Part shown: piece by piece, positions 7,942 through 15,447 of the stretch | Layout of the letters: every line of letters starts with the position of its first letter | Position numbering within the stretch: position 1 is the stretch's first letter | DNA from: JBEKLJ01 sp050010255 | Lineage (GTDB): Bacteria; Acidobacteriota; Terriglobia; Bryobacterales; Bryobacteraceae | Direction of reading: 5' to 3' | Assembly (NCBI GenBank): GCA_050010255.1 | Contig: JBEKLJ010000050.1 | Span: 1 to 17,900 of the forward strand | Length of the DNA: 17,900 nucleotides | The notes under the pieces: generated by a model | The model's database searches: none | What the model saw: only the letters and a program-made list of their open reading frames with translations | What the model was told of the DNA's origin: nothing | Made by a program: the position numbers and the translations under genes

Positions 7942-8484
7942 CTACCGCTCCTCGAGCACGCAAACGTCCGGCAGGTGGCGGTAGTTCTCGGCATGGTCCA
8001 GTCCGTAGCCGACCACGAATTCGTCGGGGATCTCGAAGCCGACGTAGGCCACATCGACCGGCCGCAGGCGGCGGGGGCTGGGCTTGTCGAGCAGCGCCGC
8101 AACGCGCAGCGAGCGGGGCCGCCGCTGCTCGAGCACGTGCAGCAGGTAGTTGAGCGTGACGCCGCTATCGACGATGTCCTCGACCAGCAATACGTCGGCG
8201 CCTTCGATCGAGCCATCCAGGTCCTTGGTGAGCTGGACCTCGCCCGAGCTGGTCTTGCGCTGGCCGTAACTGGAGATGCCGATGAAGTCGATGCGGGCCG
8301 GCCGCGAGATCGCGCGCGCCAGGTCCGCCAGGAAGAAGCAAGCCCCCTTGAGAATCGCGATCAGGTACACGCCGCCGGGATAGTCGCGGTCGATCTGGGC
8401 GCCGAGCTCGCGGACGCGGGCCTGGATCTTCGAGGCCGGCAGCAGCACGCGCAGGGAAGCCGCGGGCAGCGGTTCAACCGCCAT
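7942..8484 (-). CDS. hpt: Hypoxanthine phosphoribosyltransferase
   Basis: A 180-residue cytoplasmic purine-salvage enzyme that transfers phosphoribose from PRPP to hypoxanthine or guanine. The PRPP-binding loop reads VLLVEDIVDSGVTLNYLL, the usual [VI]EDI[VI]DTG site with Ser for Thr. The N-terminal LIAILKGACFFLADL and SYGQRKTSSGEV stretches and the C-terminal EFVVGYGLDHAENYRHLPDV motif also match. ATG 8484 is chosen over ATG 8493: a CATAAT box ends seven bases before 8484 and itself overlaps the upstream ATG, and neither start has a Shine-Dalgarno at a normal distance. The gene diverges from the secreted-protein gene at 8563 and leads a three-gene run with the GH88 enzyme and ybhB, a pairing without an obvious metabolic reason. 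Confidence 0.93.
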   Translation of the reverse strand: MAVEPLPAASLRVLLPASKIQARVRELGAQIDRDYPGGVYLIAILKGACFFLADLARAISRPARIDFIGISSYGQRKTSSGEVQLTKDLDGSIEGADVLLVEDIVDSGVTLNYLLHVLEQRRPRSLRVAALLDKPSPRRLRPVDVAYVGFEIPDEFVVGYGLDHAENYRHLPDVCVLEER

Positions 8485-8491
8485 GGTCCCC

Positions 8492-8497
8492 ATTATG
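8492..8497 (-). promoter_or_regulatory. -10-like box for a leaderless hpt mRNA
   Basis: CATAAT on the minus strand is followed by exactly seven bases and the ATG at 8484. Transcription from it would begin at or beside the start codon. No Shine-Dalgarno is present at a useful distance. Confidence 0.4.
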
Positions 8498-8546
8498 CAT
8501 GAGCCGCGCCACGGCAGCCACGCTGCGGTGGCGCAGCTGGGTTCTG

Positions 8547-8552
8547 TATAAT
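8547..8552 (+). promoter_or_regulatory. TATAAT -10 box placed ten bases before the start codon
   Basis: A perfect TATAAT ends ten bases before the ATG at 8563. Transcription would start about four bases before the codon, giving a leaderless or nearly leaderless mRNA. No Shine-Dalgarno and no recognisable -35 hexamer are seen. Confidence 0.55.
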
Positions 8553-8562
8553 TACGGCTAGT

Positions 8563-9591
8563 ATGCGCCTGGCTATACTGTTCGCCTTCTCAGCCCTGCT
8601 GGCAGCGCCGCCCGCCGGCGCCCAGGGCCCCCGCTTAACCGGCTACGCCCCGCCGGACACCTCCCTGCTGCTCGGCATCGACCTGAAGGGCATGCGCGAG
8701 TCCACCTTCGGCCAGACGCTGCTGGCGCAGGTGGAGTCGGATGCCAACCTTAAGCCGGCCCTGGCGATGATCGGCTTCAACCCCCTCCGGGACATCGACG
8801 AGATCCTGCTGGCCGCCACGGTGACCAACAAGAAGCCGCACGGCATCGCGCTCATCCGCTGCCGCATCGACCCCCAGTTGCTGCGATCGCATCTCGCCAC
8901 TTCGGGTGCGCAGCCGGAGACCTACCGTGGTGTGGAGATCCTCACGCGCCCCGACGCGAATCCGATGTCGCTGGCATGGCTGGATAAGACGCTCCTCATC
9001 GCCGGCGACTCCGAGCGTGTCCGCGCCGCCATCCGCGACGGCGCCAGCGCCAGCCCCCCCGCGGCGCTCGCCTCCAGGGTGGCCGAGCTCGACGCCATGC
9101 ACCTGTGGTTCATTTCCCGCGTTTCGCCGGCCGAGTTCGGCCCGGAAACGTCGCCGACTGCGCCGGGCCCCCAAATGCAGGCGGAATTGCTCAAGTCGAT
9201 CGTGGAGATCAGCGGGGGCATCCGGCTCGCGGAGGACGTGACCATCTCGCTGGAGGCGGTGATGCGCACCCCCAAGGACGCCGAAGGGCTGGCTGCCCTC
9301 CTGCGCATGGGCATCGGGTTGGCCGCCTCGGACCGCCGCAGCCCCAGGGAGGCCGCGGCCATCCTCGAGAAGCTGCAGCTGCGCGCCGAGGGCAACAGCC
9401 TCAAATTGTCGCTGGCGATCCCGCAGGCCGAACTGGCGAACATCATCAAGGCCGCAGCCCAGCAGCAGGCTCAGAAGCCCAAGCCCCCGAGCGAGGTCAC
9501 CGTCGAAGCCGCGCCGCAGCAGCCCCAGGGCGTGACCGTCCACTCTTCGCCGAGCGACATGGGCGTGGTCACCCTGCCGCCACCGAAGTAG
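8563..9591 (+). CDS. Secreted protein of unknown function
   Basis: A 342-residue protein with a clear Sec signal peptide (MRLAILFAFSALLAAPPAGA, probable cleavage after AGA at about residue 20), so it should be periplasmic or exported. The mature part is a mixed alpha/beta-looking sequence with stretches such as DTSLLLGIDLKGMRESTFGQ, VEILTRPDANPMSLAWLDKTLLIAGD and RTPKDAEGLAALLRMGIGL. The pattern resembles acidobacterial secreted proteins of unknown role; I cannot assign a family. The last 45 or so residues are rich in Gln, Pro and Lys (AQQQAQKPKPP) and are probably disordered. There are no lipobox or transmembrane anchors after the signal. Translation appears to start from an almost leaderless mRNA driven by TATAAT at 8547-8552. 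It diverges from hpt and converges on the radical SAM gene. Confidence 0.82.
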   Translation: MRLAILFAFSALLAAPPAGAQGPRLTGYAPPDTSLLLGIDLKGMRESTFGQTLLAQVESDANLKPALAMIGFNPLRDIDEILLAATVTNKKPHGIALIRCRIDPQLLRSHLATSGAQPETYRGVEILTRPDANPMSLAWLDKTLLIAGDSERVRAAIRDGASASPPAALASRVAELDAMHLWFISRVSPAEFGPETSPTAPGPQMQAELLKSIVEISGGIRLAEDVTISLEAVMRTPKDAEGLAALLRMGIGLAASDRRSPREAAAILEKLQLRAEGNSLKLSLAIPQAELANIIKAAAQQQAQKPKPPSEVTVEAAPQQPQGVTVHSSPSDMGVVTLPPPK

Positions 9592-9596
9592 GAGCT

Positions 9597-9673
9597 GGAA
9601 GCTCCCAGCTGCCAGCTTCCAGCTGCCAGCTTTCAGCTCTCGGCTATCGGCTGTGGGCTGTCAGCTTCCGGCT
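9597..9673. repeat. Heptamer tandem repeat, eleven units
   Basis: Eleven consecutive 7-base units of the form NNNAGCT or NNNGGCT (for example CCCAGCT, GCCAGCT, TCCAGCT, TTCAGCT, CTCGGCT) run from 9597 to 9673. The first units fill the gap after the secreted-protein stop (9591). The later ones lie inside the radical SAM gene, whose TGA stop (9633-9635) falls inside one unit. Only the AGCT/GGCT part is kept, while the three leading bases vary. Confidence 0.8.
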
Positions 9674-10736
9674 GGTGGAGGCAGCGCGGCTCTTCGGCCA
9701 GGTAGTCCCCGGTGAGCGCATAGGCGCGCGAGCGCGACCCGCCGCACAGGTTCCGGTACTGGCACAGCCCGCACTTGCCCTTCAAGGCCGAGCTGTCCCG
9801 CAGCTCCTGGAACAGCGCCCCATGGCGGTAGACCTCCACCAGCGAATCGTTCCGCACGTTCCCCGAAGAGATGGGCAGGAACCCGCTCGGGTAGATCTCC
9901 CCCGTGCGCGAGACGAAGACGAACCCCCGCCCGGTGTTGATGCCCGACATCTTGTTGAGTGGAGTATCGGCGCCATGCCCGCCCGCGCGGCCGTGCCCAT
10001 AGCCCTGGCCGTCGCCCCCCTCGGCCTTGCGGCGCTGCATTAGATACCGCCGATAGTGCATGGCCTCGGTAGTCTTAATCACCGCGCGGGAGTGCTTCGA
10101 GCGCTCGTACATAAACCCGAAGACTTCCTCGAACTCCTCCGCGTTCAGTTCCTGCTGCGAGGCCCCGCGCCCGGTCGGCACCAGGAAGAACACGTCCCAC
10201 ATGTCGCAGCCCAGCCGGTCCACCATATCGGCGATCTCGGCCAGGCGCCGGTGATTGTGCCGGCTCACGGTGGTGTTGATCTGCGTCGAAAGCCCGATCC
10301 GCTGCGCCTCTGCGAGCGCCAGCATGGCGCGGTCGAAGGAGCCCGGCACCTGCCGGAAACCGTCGTGGGAGGCCGCGTCCCAGCCGTCCACGCTCACCGA
10401 GATTCGCGCCACGCCCACGCGCTGGAAGCCGCCAATGGCCTCGGGCGTCAGCAGCGGCGTCGGGCTGGGCGACACCGTCGTCCGCAGCCCCAGCTTCACG
10501 CTGTGCTCCAGCAACTCGAACAGGTCCGGCCGCTTCAGCGGGTCCCCGCCCGTGAAGATCATAATCGGGTCGCCGAACTCACGGATGGTTTCGAGCAGCC
10601 GGAAGCCCTCTTCCGTCGAAAGCTCCAGGGGATGACGGTACGGGTCGGCGGAGGCCCGGCAGTGCACGCAGGCCAAGTCGCAGGCGCGGGTCACTTCCCA
10701 GATCACCAGGAACGGGGCCTGGCTGAAGTCCCTCAT
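9633..10736 (-). CDS. Radical SAM/SPASM protein, heme-d1/AhbD-like or BA_1875-type
   Basis: A 367-residue enzyme that should bind a [4Fe-4S] cluster and cleave S-adenosylmethionine. The N-terminal RDFSQAPFLVIWEVTRACDLACVHCRASA holds the CxxxCxxC cluster motif (Cys19, Cys23, Cys26). FTGGDPLKRPDL (61-72) is the GGE-like SAM-binding element. The C-terminal part has SPASM-type cysteines (322, 325, 331, 352) in CGLCQYRNLCGGSRSRAYA. The overall pattern is that of the NirJ/AhbD and TIGR04053 relatives; the substrate is not evident and no haem or peptide-precursor gene is adjacent. A Gly/His-rich insert (about 240-256) separates the two halves. The last residues, about 357-367, come from the heptamer repeat. 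ATG 10736 has no strong Shine-Dalgarno. The gene is upstream-unlinked to asnB by 146 bases. Confidence 0.88.
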   Translation of the reverse strand: MRDFSQAPFLVIWEVTRACDLACVHCRASADPYRHPLELSTEEGFRLLETIREFGDPIMIFTGGDPLKRPDLFELLEHSVKLGLRTTVSPSPTPLLTPEAIGGFQRVGVARISVSVDGWDAASHDGFRQVPGSFDRAMLALAEAQRIGLSTQINTTVSRHNHRRLAEIADMVDRLGCDMWDVFFLVPTGRGASQQELNAEEFEEVFGFMYERSKHSRAVIKTTEAMHYRRYLMQRRKAEGGDGQGYGHGRAGGHGADTPLNKMSGINTGRGFVFVSRTGEIYPSGFLPISSGNVRNDSLVEVYRHGALFQELRDSSALKGKCGLCQYRNLCGGSRSRAYALTGDYLAEEPRCLHQPEADSPQPIAES

Positions 10737-10844
10737 ATACTTCTATTTTCCCCCGGCGCCTCGGCTACTGGCAATCGGCCTGCGAGGCCGGCTCCGTCAC
10801 CAGGCGTCCCGACAGGAGCGACGTACCACCCCGGCGCGGGAGGC

Positions 10845-10868
10845 GCGGCGCCGTGCGGGCGGCACCGC
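10845..10868 (-). terminator. Possible 3' hairpin after the asparagine-synthase-like gene
   Basis: On the minus strand GCGGTGCCG and CGGCGCCGC pair over nine positions, with one G-T wobble, around a six-base loop, starting 15 bases after the stop. No U-run follows, so this is at best a weak or factor-assisted terminator. Confidence 0.3.
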
Positions 10869-10882
10869 TCGAGCCGCCGAAG

Positions 10883-12742
10883 TCAGCGGGCAAAGAACTC
10901 GTTCCACCAGGTCTGGAGAAACAGCAGCATCCATACCTGCCGGACTGATTCTCCCGGCTTGGATAGGATTCGGTTCAATAGAGGTTCCAGATAGCGCCTC
11001 TGAAACAGTCCGTCCGGCCCCGCCGAATCCAGCAGCAACTCCCTCGCAAAGGACTTGTTCGGGCCGGTTAACAGAAAGCGCTCCGCGTAATGAAGTCCGA
11101 ATTTCCGCCGGCGGGCGATGTCCGGGGGGAGTTGAGAGGCCACCAGCGACAGCACGTGTTTCGCGTGCCCGTTACGGACTTTCATCCCCGACGGCAAGGC
11201 CAGGGCAAAGTCGACCACCGCGCGGTCCAGGAACGGCATGCGCACCTCGAGCGCGTGGGCCATGCCCATCTTGTCGTGCGCAAACAGGATTCCGTCCGCC
11301 AGGCGCCGCGTGAGCTCGTAGCCCAGGCGCCGCTCTAACAAATCGGTGCACGAGGCGAGCGTCTCGGCATGCACCCGGAAGGGGGCCGCATCCGGCTTCT
11401 CCGTTGGCCGCCGCTCCGGACGGAGCAGCACATCCTTCCGCCGGTTAGTGAGCATGCGTGCCCACTCGACGTCAGCGGAGGCTTCGTCCCCGGCAGAGAG
11501 GACGGCAAGGCCGCGGACCAGGCGCGGGTCAGTCACAAGAGGCTGCAAGAGGCGGGCGAGCGTTCGAGGCACCACTCGCCGGAGCCGGTAGTAGATATCG
11601 GAGCTCAGCCAGCGGTAGCCGGCGAAGAGTTCATCCGCGCCCTCGCCGCCGACCACGGCCTTCACCTCCTGCCCGACCGCCCGGGCGAGGTGAAAGTCCA
11701 GCAGCACCGGACACGTCGTGCACGGCTCCTCCAGGTGGCGCATGGCCGCCTTCAGGGTCGAGGGGACGTCCGCGGCCCGGATCTCCACCTCGCGGTGCTC
11801 CGTTCCGAGGTGCGCAGCCAGCAGGCGGGAGAAGCGGCTTTCGTCCGCGTCCGGATCATCCGGGAAAACGAGTGAGAACGTCTTGAGCGGCCGGGAGGAG
11901 AGCTCGGCGGCGAAAGTTGCGATCAGCGAGGAATCCCAGCCTCCGCTGATGTAGGCGCCCACGGTCACGTCGGCGTCCACGTGGGTCTTGACCGCCGCGC
12001 GCAGAAGAGCTTCCAGCTCGGCTGCGTACTCGGCTTCGCTCCTGGGCGCCCGGGAATGGTCAAAACGCAGCCGCCAGAACGTGCCGCGGCTCACGCTGCC
12101 AGGCGCAAACACCGCGTATTCTCCGGCAGGAAGCTTCGATATGCCGCGAAAGCAGCTCAGAGGAGCGGGCACATACGCAAAGCCCAGGTAGCTGTCCACC
12201 GCGGCCCAATCCGGCTCGGCCGGCGCGAGACCCGAGGCCAGGATAGCTTTCACCTCGGACGCGAAAAGAAAGCCCGAGGGGGTCCTGGTCCAGTAGAGCG
12301 TCTTCATGCCACTGGCGTCGCGCGCCAGGACGAGCCGCCGCGCGCGCACATCCAGAATGGCCACCGCGAACATTCCGTTCAGCCGCCCCAGACATGCGAG
12401 CCCCTCCTCTTCGTAGAGATGAACAACGGCCTCGGTGTCGGAGCTACTTCGGAAGCAGTGCCCGCGCCGTTCGAGCTCGGCACGCAACTGGCGGTGATTG
12501 TAGATCTCGCCGTTCATCACCACCGTGACGCCGCCATCCTCGCTGGCCATGGGCTGGTGTCCGGTGACCAGGTCCACGATGCTCAGGCGGCGGCAGGCCA
12601 GGCCCGCGCGCATTTCCGGAACCACCGAGATGCCGCAATCGTCGGGGCCGCGGTGCACCATCGCGTCGGCCATGCGCTCGAGAAGACCCGGCAACTCCCG
12701 GGGCGCCAGCTCGCTGTCGAAAATGCCCGCTATGCCGCACAT
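10883..12742 (-). CDS. asnB: AsnB-type glutamine-dependent amidotransferase (asparagine synthase family)
   Basis: A 619-residue two-domain protein. It starts MCGIAGIF, so Cys2 is the N-terminal glutaminase nucleophile; HRGPDD (30-35) and VVMNGEIYNH (74-83) complete that domain. The synthetase domain has the pyrophosphatase loop SGGWDSS (266-272) and VVGGEGADELFAGY (363-376). It should adenylate a carboxylate and convert it to an amide with ammonia from glutamine. The classical EPFADPS-type substrate stretch reads EEPCTTCPVLLDFHLARAV (339-357), so free aspartate need not be the substrate. Relatives in surface-glycan clusters amidate uronic acids, which fits the neighbouring glycosyltransferase and ligases. 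ATG 12742 is fixed by the catalytic Cys2; the frame is open further upstream but that part is spurious. It diverges from the MurF-like gene. Confidence 0.9.
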   Translation of the reverse strand: MCGIAGIFDSELAPRELPGLLERMADAMVHRGPDDCGISVVPEMRAGLACRRLSIVDLVTGHQPMASEDGGVTVVMNGEIYNHRQLRAELERRGHCFRSSSDTEAVVHLYEEEGLACLGRLNGMFAVAILDVRARRLVLARDASGMKTLYWTRTPSGFLFASEVKAILASGLAPAEPDWAAVDSYLGFAYVPAPLSCFRGISKLPAGEYAVFAPGSVSRGTFWRLRFDHSRAPRSEAEYAAELEALLRAAVKTHVDADVTVGAYISGGWDSSLIATFAAELSSRPLKTFSLVFPDDPDADESRFSRLLAAHLGTEHREVEIRAADVPSTLKAAMRHLEEPCTTCPVLLDFHLARAVGQEVKAVVGGEGADELFAGYRWLSSDIYYRLRRVVPRTLARLLQPLVTDPRLVRGLAVLSAGDEASADVEWARMLTNRRKDVLLRPERRPTEKPDAAPFRVHAETLASCTDLLERRLGYELTRRLADGILFAHDKMGMAHALEVRMPFLDRAVVDFALALPSGMKVRNGHAKHVLSLVASQLPPDIARRRKFGLHYAERFLLTGPNKSFARELLLDSAGPDGLFQRRYLEPLLNRILSKPGESVRQVWMLLFLQTWWNEFFAR

Positions 12743-12758
12743 GCTGGGAGGAGTCCGT

Positions 12759-12768
12759 ATTCTACAAT
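12759..12768. promoter_or_regulatory. Overlapping divergent -10 boxes between asnB-like and MurF-like genes
   Basis: On the minus strand TAGAAT (12759-12764) lies 16 bases before the ATG at 12742. On the plus strand TACAAT (12763-12768) points toward the MurF-like gene. The two hexamers share two bases. No clear -35 boxes are seen. A second plus-strand candidate, TATCAT at 12788-12793, is seven bases before the ATG at 12801. Confidence 0.4.
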
Positions 12769-12800
12769 GCCCGCGCGGAGCGGATGGTATCATGCGGCGA

Positions 12801-14078
12801 ATGAGACGGCGCGAGTATCTGCGGAGGGCGGGCCTGAGCCTGTGGCATTTCAAGTGCTTCCTGATGTATCTCGCGGCATTCCTGTGGCGGAGGCTGCTGT
12901 TCCGGACCACCTTCATCGCCATCACCGGCTCCATGGGCAAGACCACGGCAAAGGAATGCCTCGCCGCTGCCCTTTCTTCGCGCTTCCCGACCGCCAAGAC
13001 CTTCGGGAACCAGAACGATTATTGGGGCGTGCCCCGGTCGCTGCTGCGCGTCCGGCCCTGGCACCGCTTTGCCGTGATCGAGGTTGCCACGGCCAGACAC
13101 GGGCTCATGAAGCGATCGGCCCGCCTGGTCCGTCCCGACGTGGCGGTCGTTCTGAACGTAGCCCGAGCGCACGTGAACAACTTCCGGACGCTGGACGGTG
13201 TGGCGGCCGAAAAGGCCGAACTGCTGGCCGCGCTGCCGGCCGGCGCGGTCGCCGTGCTGAACGGCGACGACCCGCGTGTCGCAGCCATGGCCAACCCCTC
13301 CAGACATCGCATCACCTGGTTCGGGAGTTCTCCCGCGTTTGATTTCCAGGCCGAGTGCCTCTCATCCCGATGGCCGGAACGCTTCTCGTTTCGCCTCCGC
13401 GCGGGCTCGGAGAGCCGCCAGGTGCAGACCAGACTGCTCGGGACTCACTGGAAGGATTCCGTGCTGGGAGCGCTGGCGGCTGCTCACGTCTGCGGCGTCG
13501 CCCTTTCCGCGGCGGTGGAGTCCATCTCGCTGATCGAGCCCGGGCCGGGCACAATGCAGCCGAACCAACTGCCGTGCGGTGCGATCGTGATTCGCGATGA
13601 ACTCAGCGGCTCCATCGGCACGCTGCGCCAGGCGCTCGAAGTTCTGGCCCAGTCCTCGGCGGCGCGCAAACTCCTGGTTATCAGCGACGTCACGGACACC
13701 AGCCAGAAGCCGCGAAAACGCCTGGCCCAAATCGGGCGCGAGGCAGCCGCGGTTGCCGGCTCGGTCGTTTTCATCGGCGACCGCGCGGGTCACGGCGTCC
13801 GAGGCGCGGTCGCGGCGGGCATGGACCCGCAATCCGCACACGGATTCGGGTTCCTCCAGGCAGCGGCGGAATTCCTCAAGGCGGAACTGCGGCCCGGCGA
13901 CCTGGTGCTGCTGAAAGGCCGCACGACCCTCCACCTGAGCCGCATCTACTTCGCCCAAATCGGAACGGTCGAGTGCTGGAAAGTCGACTGCGAGAAGACG
14001 TTCCTATGTGACCGCTGTCCCGAGCTTGGAGCCCGGCCCTATCCAGCTTCCACGGGCCTGAGATCCAGCGACGCGTAG
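12801..14078 (+). CDS. MurF-like Mur ligase family protein with an N-terminal hydrophobic segment
   Basis: A 425-residue ATP-dependent amide ligase. After a basic N-terminus and a hydrophobic stretch (about 15-38) comes the Mur P-loop GSMGKTT (43-49). Then follow GNQNDYWGVP (69-78, like the GNLNNxxGVP of MurF), AHVNNFRTLDGVAAEKAELL, VLNGDDP (152-158) and LLKGRTTLHL (370-379). The C-terminal domain follows MurF in order, but the usual DSYNANP stretch is replaced by RDELSGSIGTL (265-275) and the GDMxELG stretch by SDVTDTS (295-301), so the acceptor probably differs from that of MurF. The end carries extra cysteines (397, 403, 406). No other mur genes are near. ATG 12801 is preferred for its TATCAT-N7 spacing; ATG 12792 is the alternative. 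The 3' end overlaps the convergent ATP-grasp gene by 40 bases. Confidence 0.85.
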   Translation: MRRREYLRRAGLSLWHFKCFLMYLAAFLWRRLLFRTTFIAITGSMGKTTAKECLAAALSSRFPTAKTFGNQNDYWGVPRSLLRVRPWHRFAVIEVATARHGLMKRSARLVRPDVAVVLNVARAHVNNFRTLDGVAAEKAELLAALPAGAVAVLNGDDPRVAAMANPSRHRITWFGSSPAFDFQAECLSSRWPERFSFRLRAGSESRQVQTRLLGTHWKDSVLGALAAAHVCGVALSAAVESISLIEPGPGTMQPNQLPCGAIVIRDELSGSIGTLRQALEVLAQSSAARKLLVISDVTDTSQKPRKRLAQIGREAAAVAGSVVFIGDRAGHGVRGAVAAGMDPQSAHGFGFLQAAAEFLKAELRPGDLVLLKGRTTLHLSRIYFAQIGTVECWKVDCEKTFLCDRCPELGARPYPASTGLRSSDA

Positions 14079-15447
14079 ATATTCCGCACGGCCGGTTCGA
14101 CCCAGGGAAGTGGTTTCATGCGGCTTAGGTCCATTAGCTGCCGCTCGGCGCTGACCCGCAGAACATGCGCCCCCTCCCCCATCCAGGCGCCCTGGCGCGG
14201 GACTCCGCCGACGACCAGAATCTCATCCGCCGCTCCCAGGTCCGCCAGTTCCAGTCCGGCGCGCAAAAAGGCGCCGCCGGGAGCAAGCGAATAGATGCCG
14301 GGCTGCACGTCGCCGGCCACCCGCGCCCAGCCTGCCGCCCCGCAACGCAGGGACATCTGCGAAGCCATGACCGGCTGAAGAAAGCCGTCCTTGTGGCGCA
14401 GAATCTCGGGCTCTCCCAGGAGCCCCATCCGGTAGGCCAGCTCGGCGACCGCCAAGGGAAGGCGTCCGGCCTTGACCTCGGCCTGGGTCAGCAAGTTCGT
14501 CGAGCCCTGCCATCGCGGGTTCAAGTCCACCGCATAAACCCGGCCGGAGCTGGGATCGGCCACGAAGTCCAACCGAACAGTCCGCGAAAGCCCAGTGAAG
14601 CGAGCCAGCGGCCGATGCGTTCGGTCTGCTCCTCCACCGTCGCCAGGAGCTCCGCTGGAACATCACGCGTAGCCGTGTAATCGTTTCCGCAATACGTTCC
14701 GCGCCGGCAGCACAACATGGACAACCCGGTCAATTGGACGTTCGGAGCGCTGACCACCACACCGCTCTCCATCGCGATGGCATTGATGTTGAAGGAGAGG
14801 TCACCAACATCCGGAGCCACCCACGTCGGCGTATCGCCGAAGCGCGCGCCGGCGCTAGCGTACTCCTTTTCGGACCCGATGAATGCGGTTCCCGAGCCGG
14901 AAATTCCGCGGGCAAGCTGCGCCACAAACGTTGCAGCGCCCATCTCGGAGGCGATCTCCGCGTACCGCGCTTCCGCCAGCCGGAGCCAGCGCCCCGGCAG
15001 CCTGGGCAGTCCGATAGCGCTGAGCGCGGCCAGGAAGTTGGCCTTGTCGTTTAGCCAGTGACCCAGTTGCGGCGGCGGGCAGACCAATTCGCGCCCGGTC
15101 TCGACCGCAAAGGCAGCCAGGGTTCGGCTAGCGAGCGGGCTGACCACGACCCACCGCCCATCTGCTCGCTCGCCGAGCGCACGCTCTATGGGCTCCCGGA
15201 AGCTCGGCAGGATCCGGTCCAGGTCCGAGTCGCGGCCGTGGGTGTGGCGCCGGGTCTTGGACTCCAGTGAGAAAAAGCGAATGCTCCCGCGCTGCGCGAT
15301 GAGGTCGTGGGTGGGGCTGTCGTCGACACAGGCAACGATTCGGATGGGGCACAGCCGGTCGAGTCCGAGGCAGGAAAAGCCCCACCGGATCTGCCACAGG
15401 ATGTTCCGGTGACGAAACAGATCCTGGTAAGACCCCCAAGACAGCAT
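14039..15447 (-). pseudogene. ATP-grasp ligase, reading frame broken by an apparent one-base deletion
   Basis: Two adjacent minus frames make one ATP-grasp protein of about 469 residues. The first (15447 to about 14572) reads through ASLGFRGLFG and then goes into nonsense ending at 14521. The second resumes at 14572 with LDFVADPSSGRVYAVDLNPRWQGST, the metal/ATP-binding end of the fold. Upstream marks are HWLNDKANFLAALSAIGLPRLPGRW (130-154), where Lys135 sits in the ATP-binding region, and SFNINAIAMESGVVVSAPNVQLTG (218-241). The family joins a carboxylate to an amine, thiol or similar using ATP; the substrate here is unknown. One missing base near 14572 explains the break: a sequencing error or a recent mutation is more likely than programmed shifting, as no slippery heptamer is visible. 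ATG 15447 lies seven bases after a TACAAT box and overlaps the start of the CapK-like gene. Confidence 0.8.

Noticed and set aside
8635..9543. Long minus-strand frame opposite the secreted-protein gene
   Set aside because: Low-complexity Gly/Arg/Leu/His translation without motifs; the plus strand has a signal peptide and a promoter.
12743..12997. N-terminal extension of the AsnB-type frame
   Set aside because: The family requires Cys directly after the initiator Met, and MCGIAGIF begins at 12742; the extension is Arg-rich and overlaps the divergent gene.
14565..14580. Programmed ribosomal frameshift in the ATP-grasp gene
   Set aside because: No slippery heptamer or obvious downstream structure; a missing base explains it more simply.
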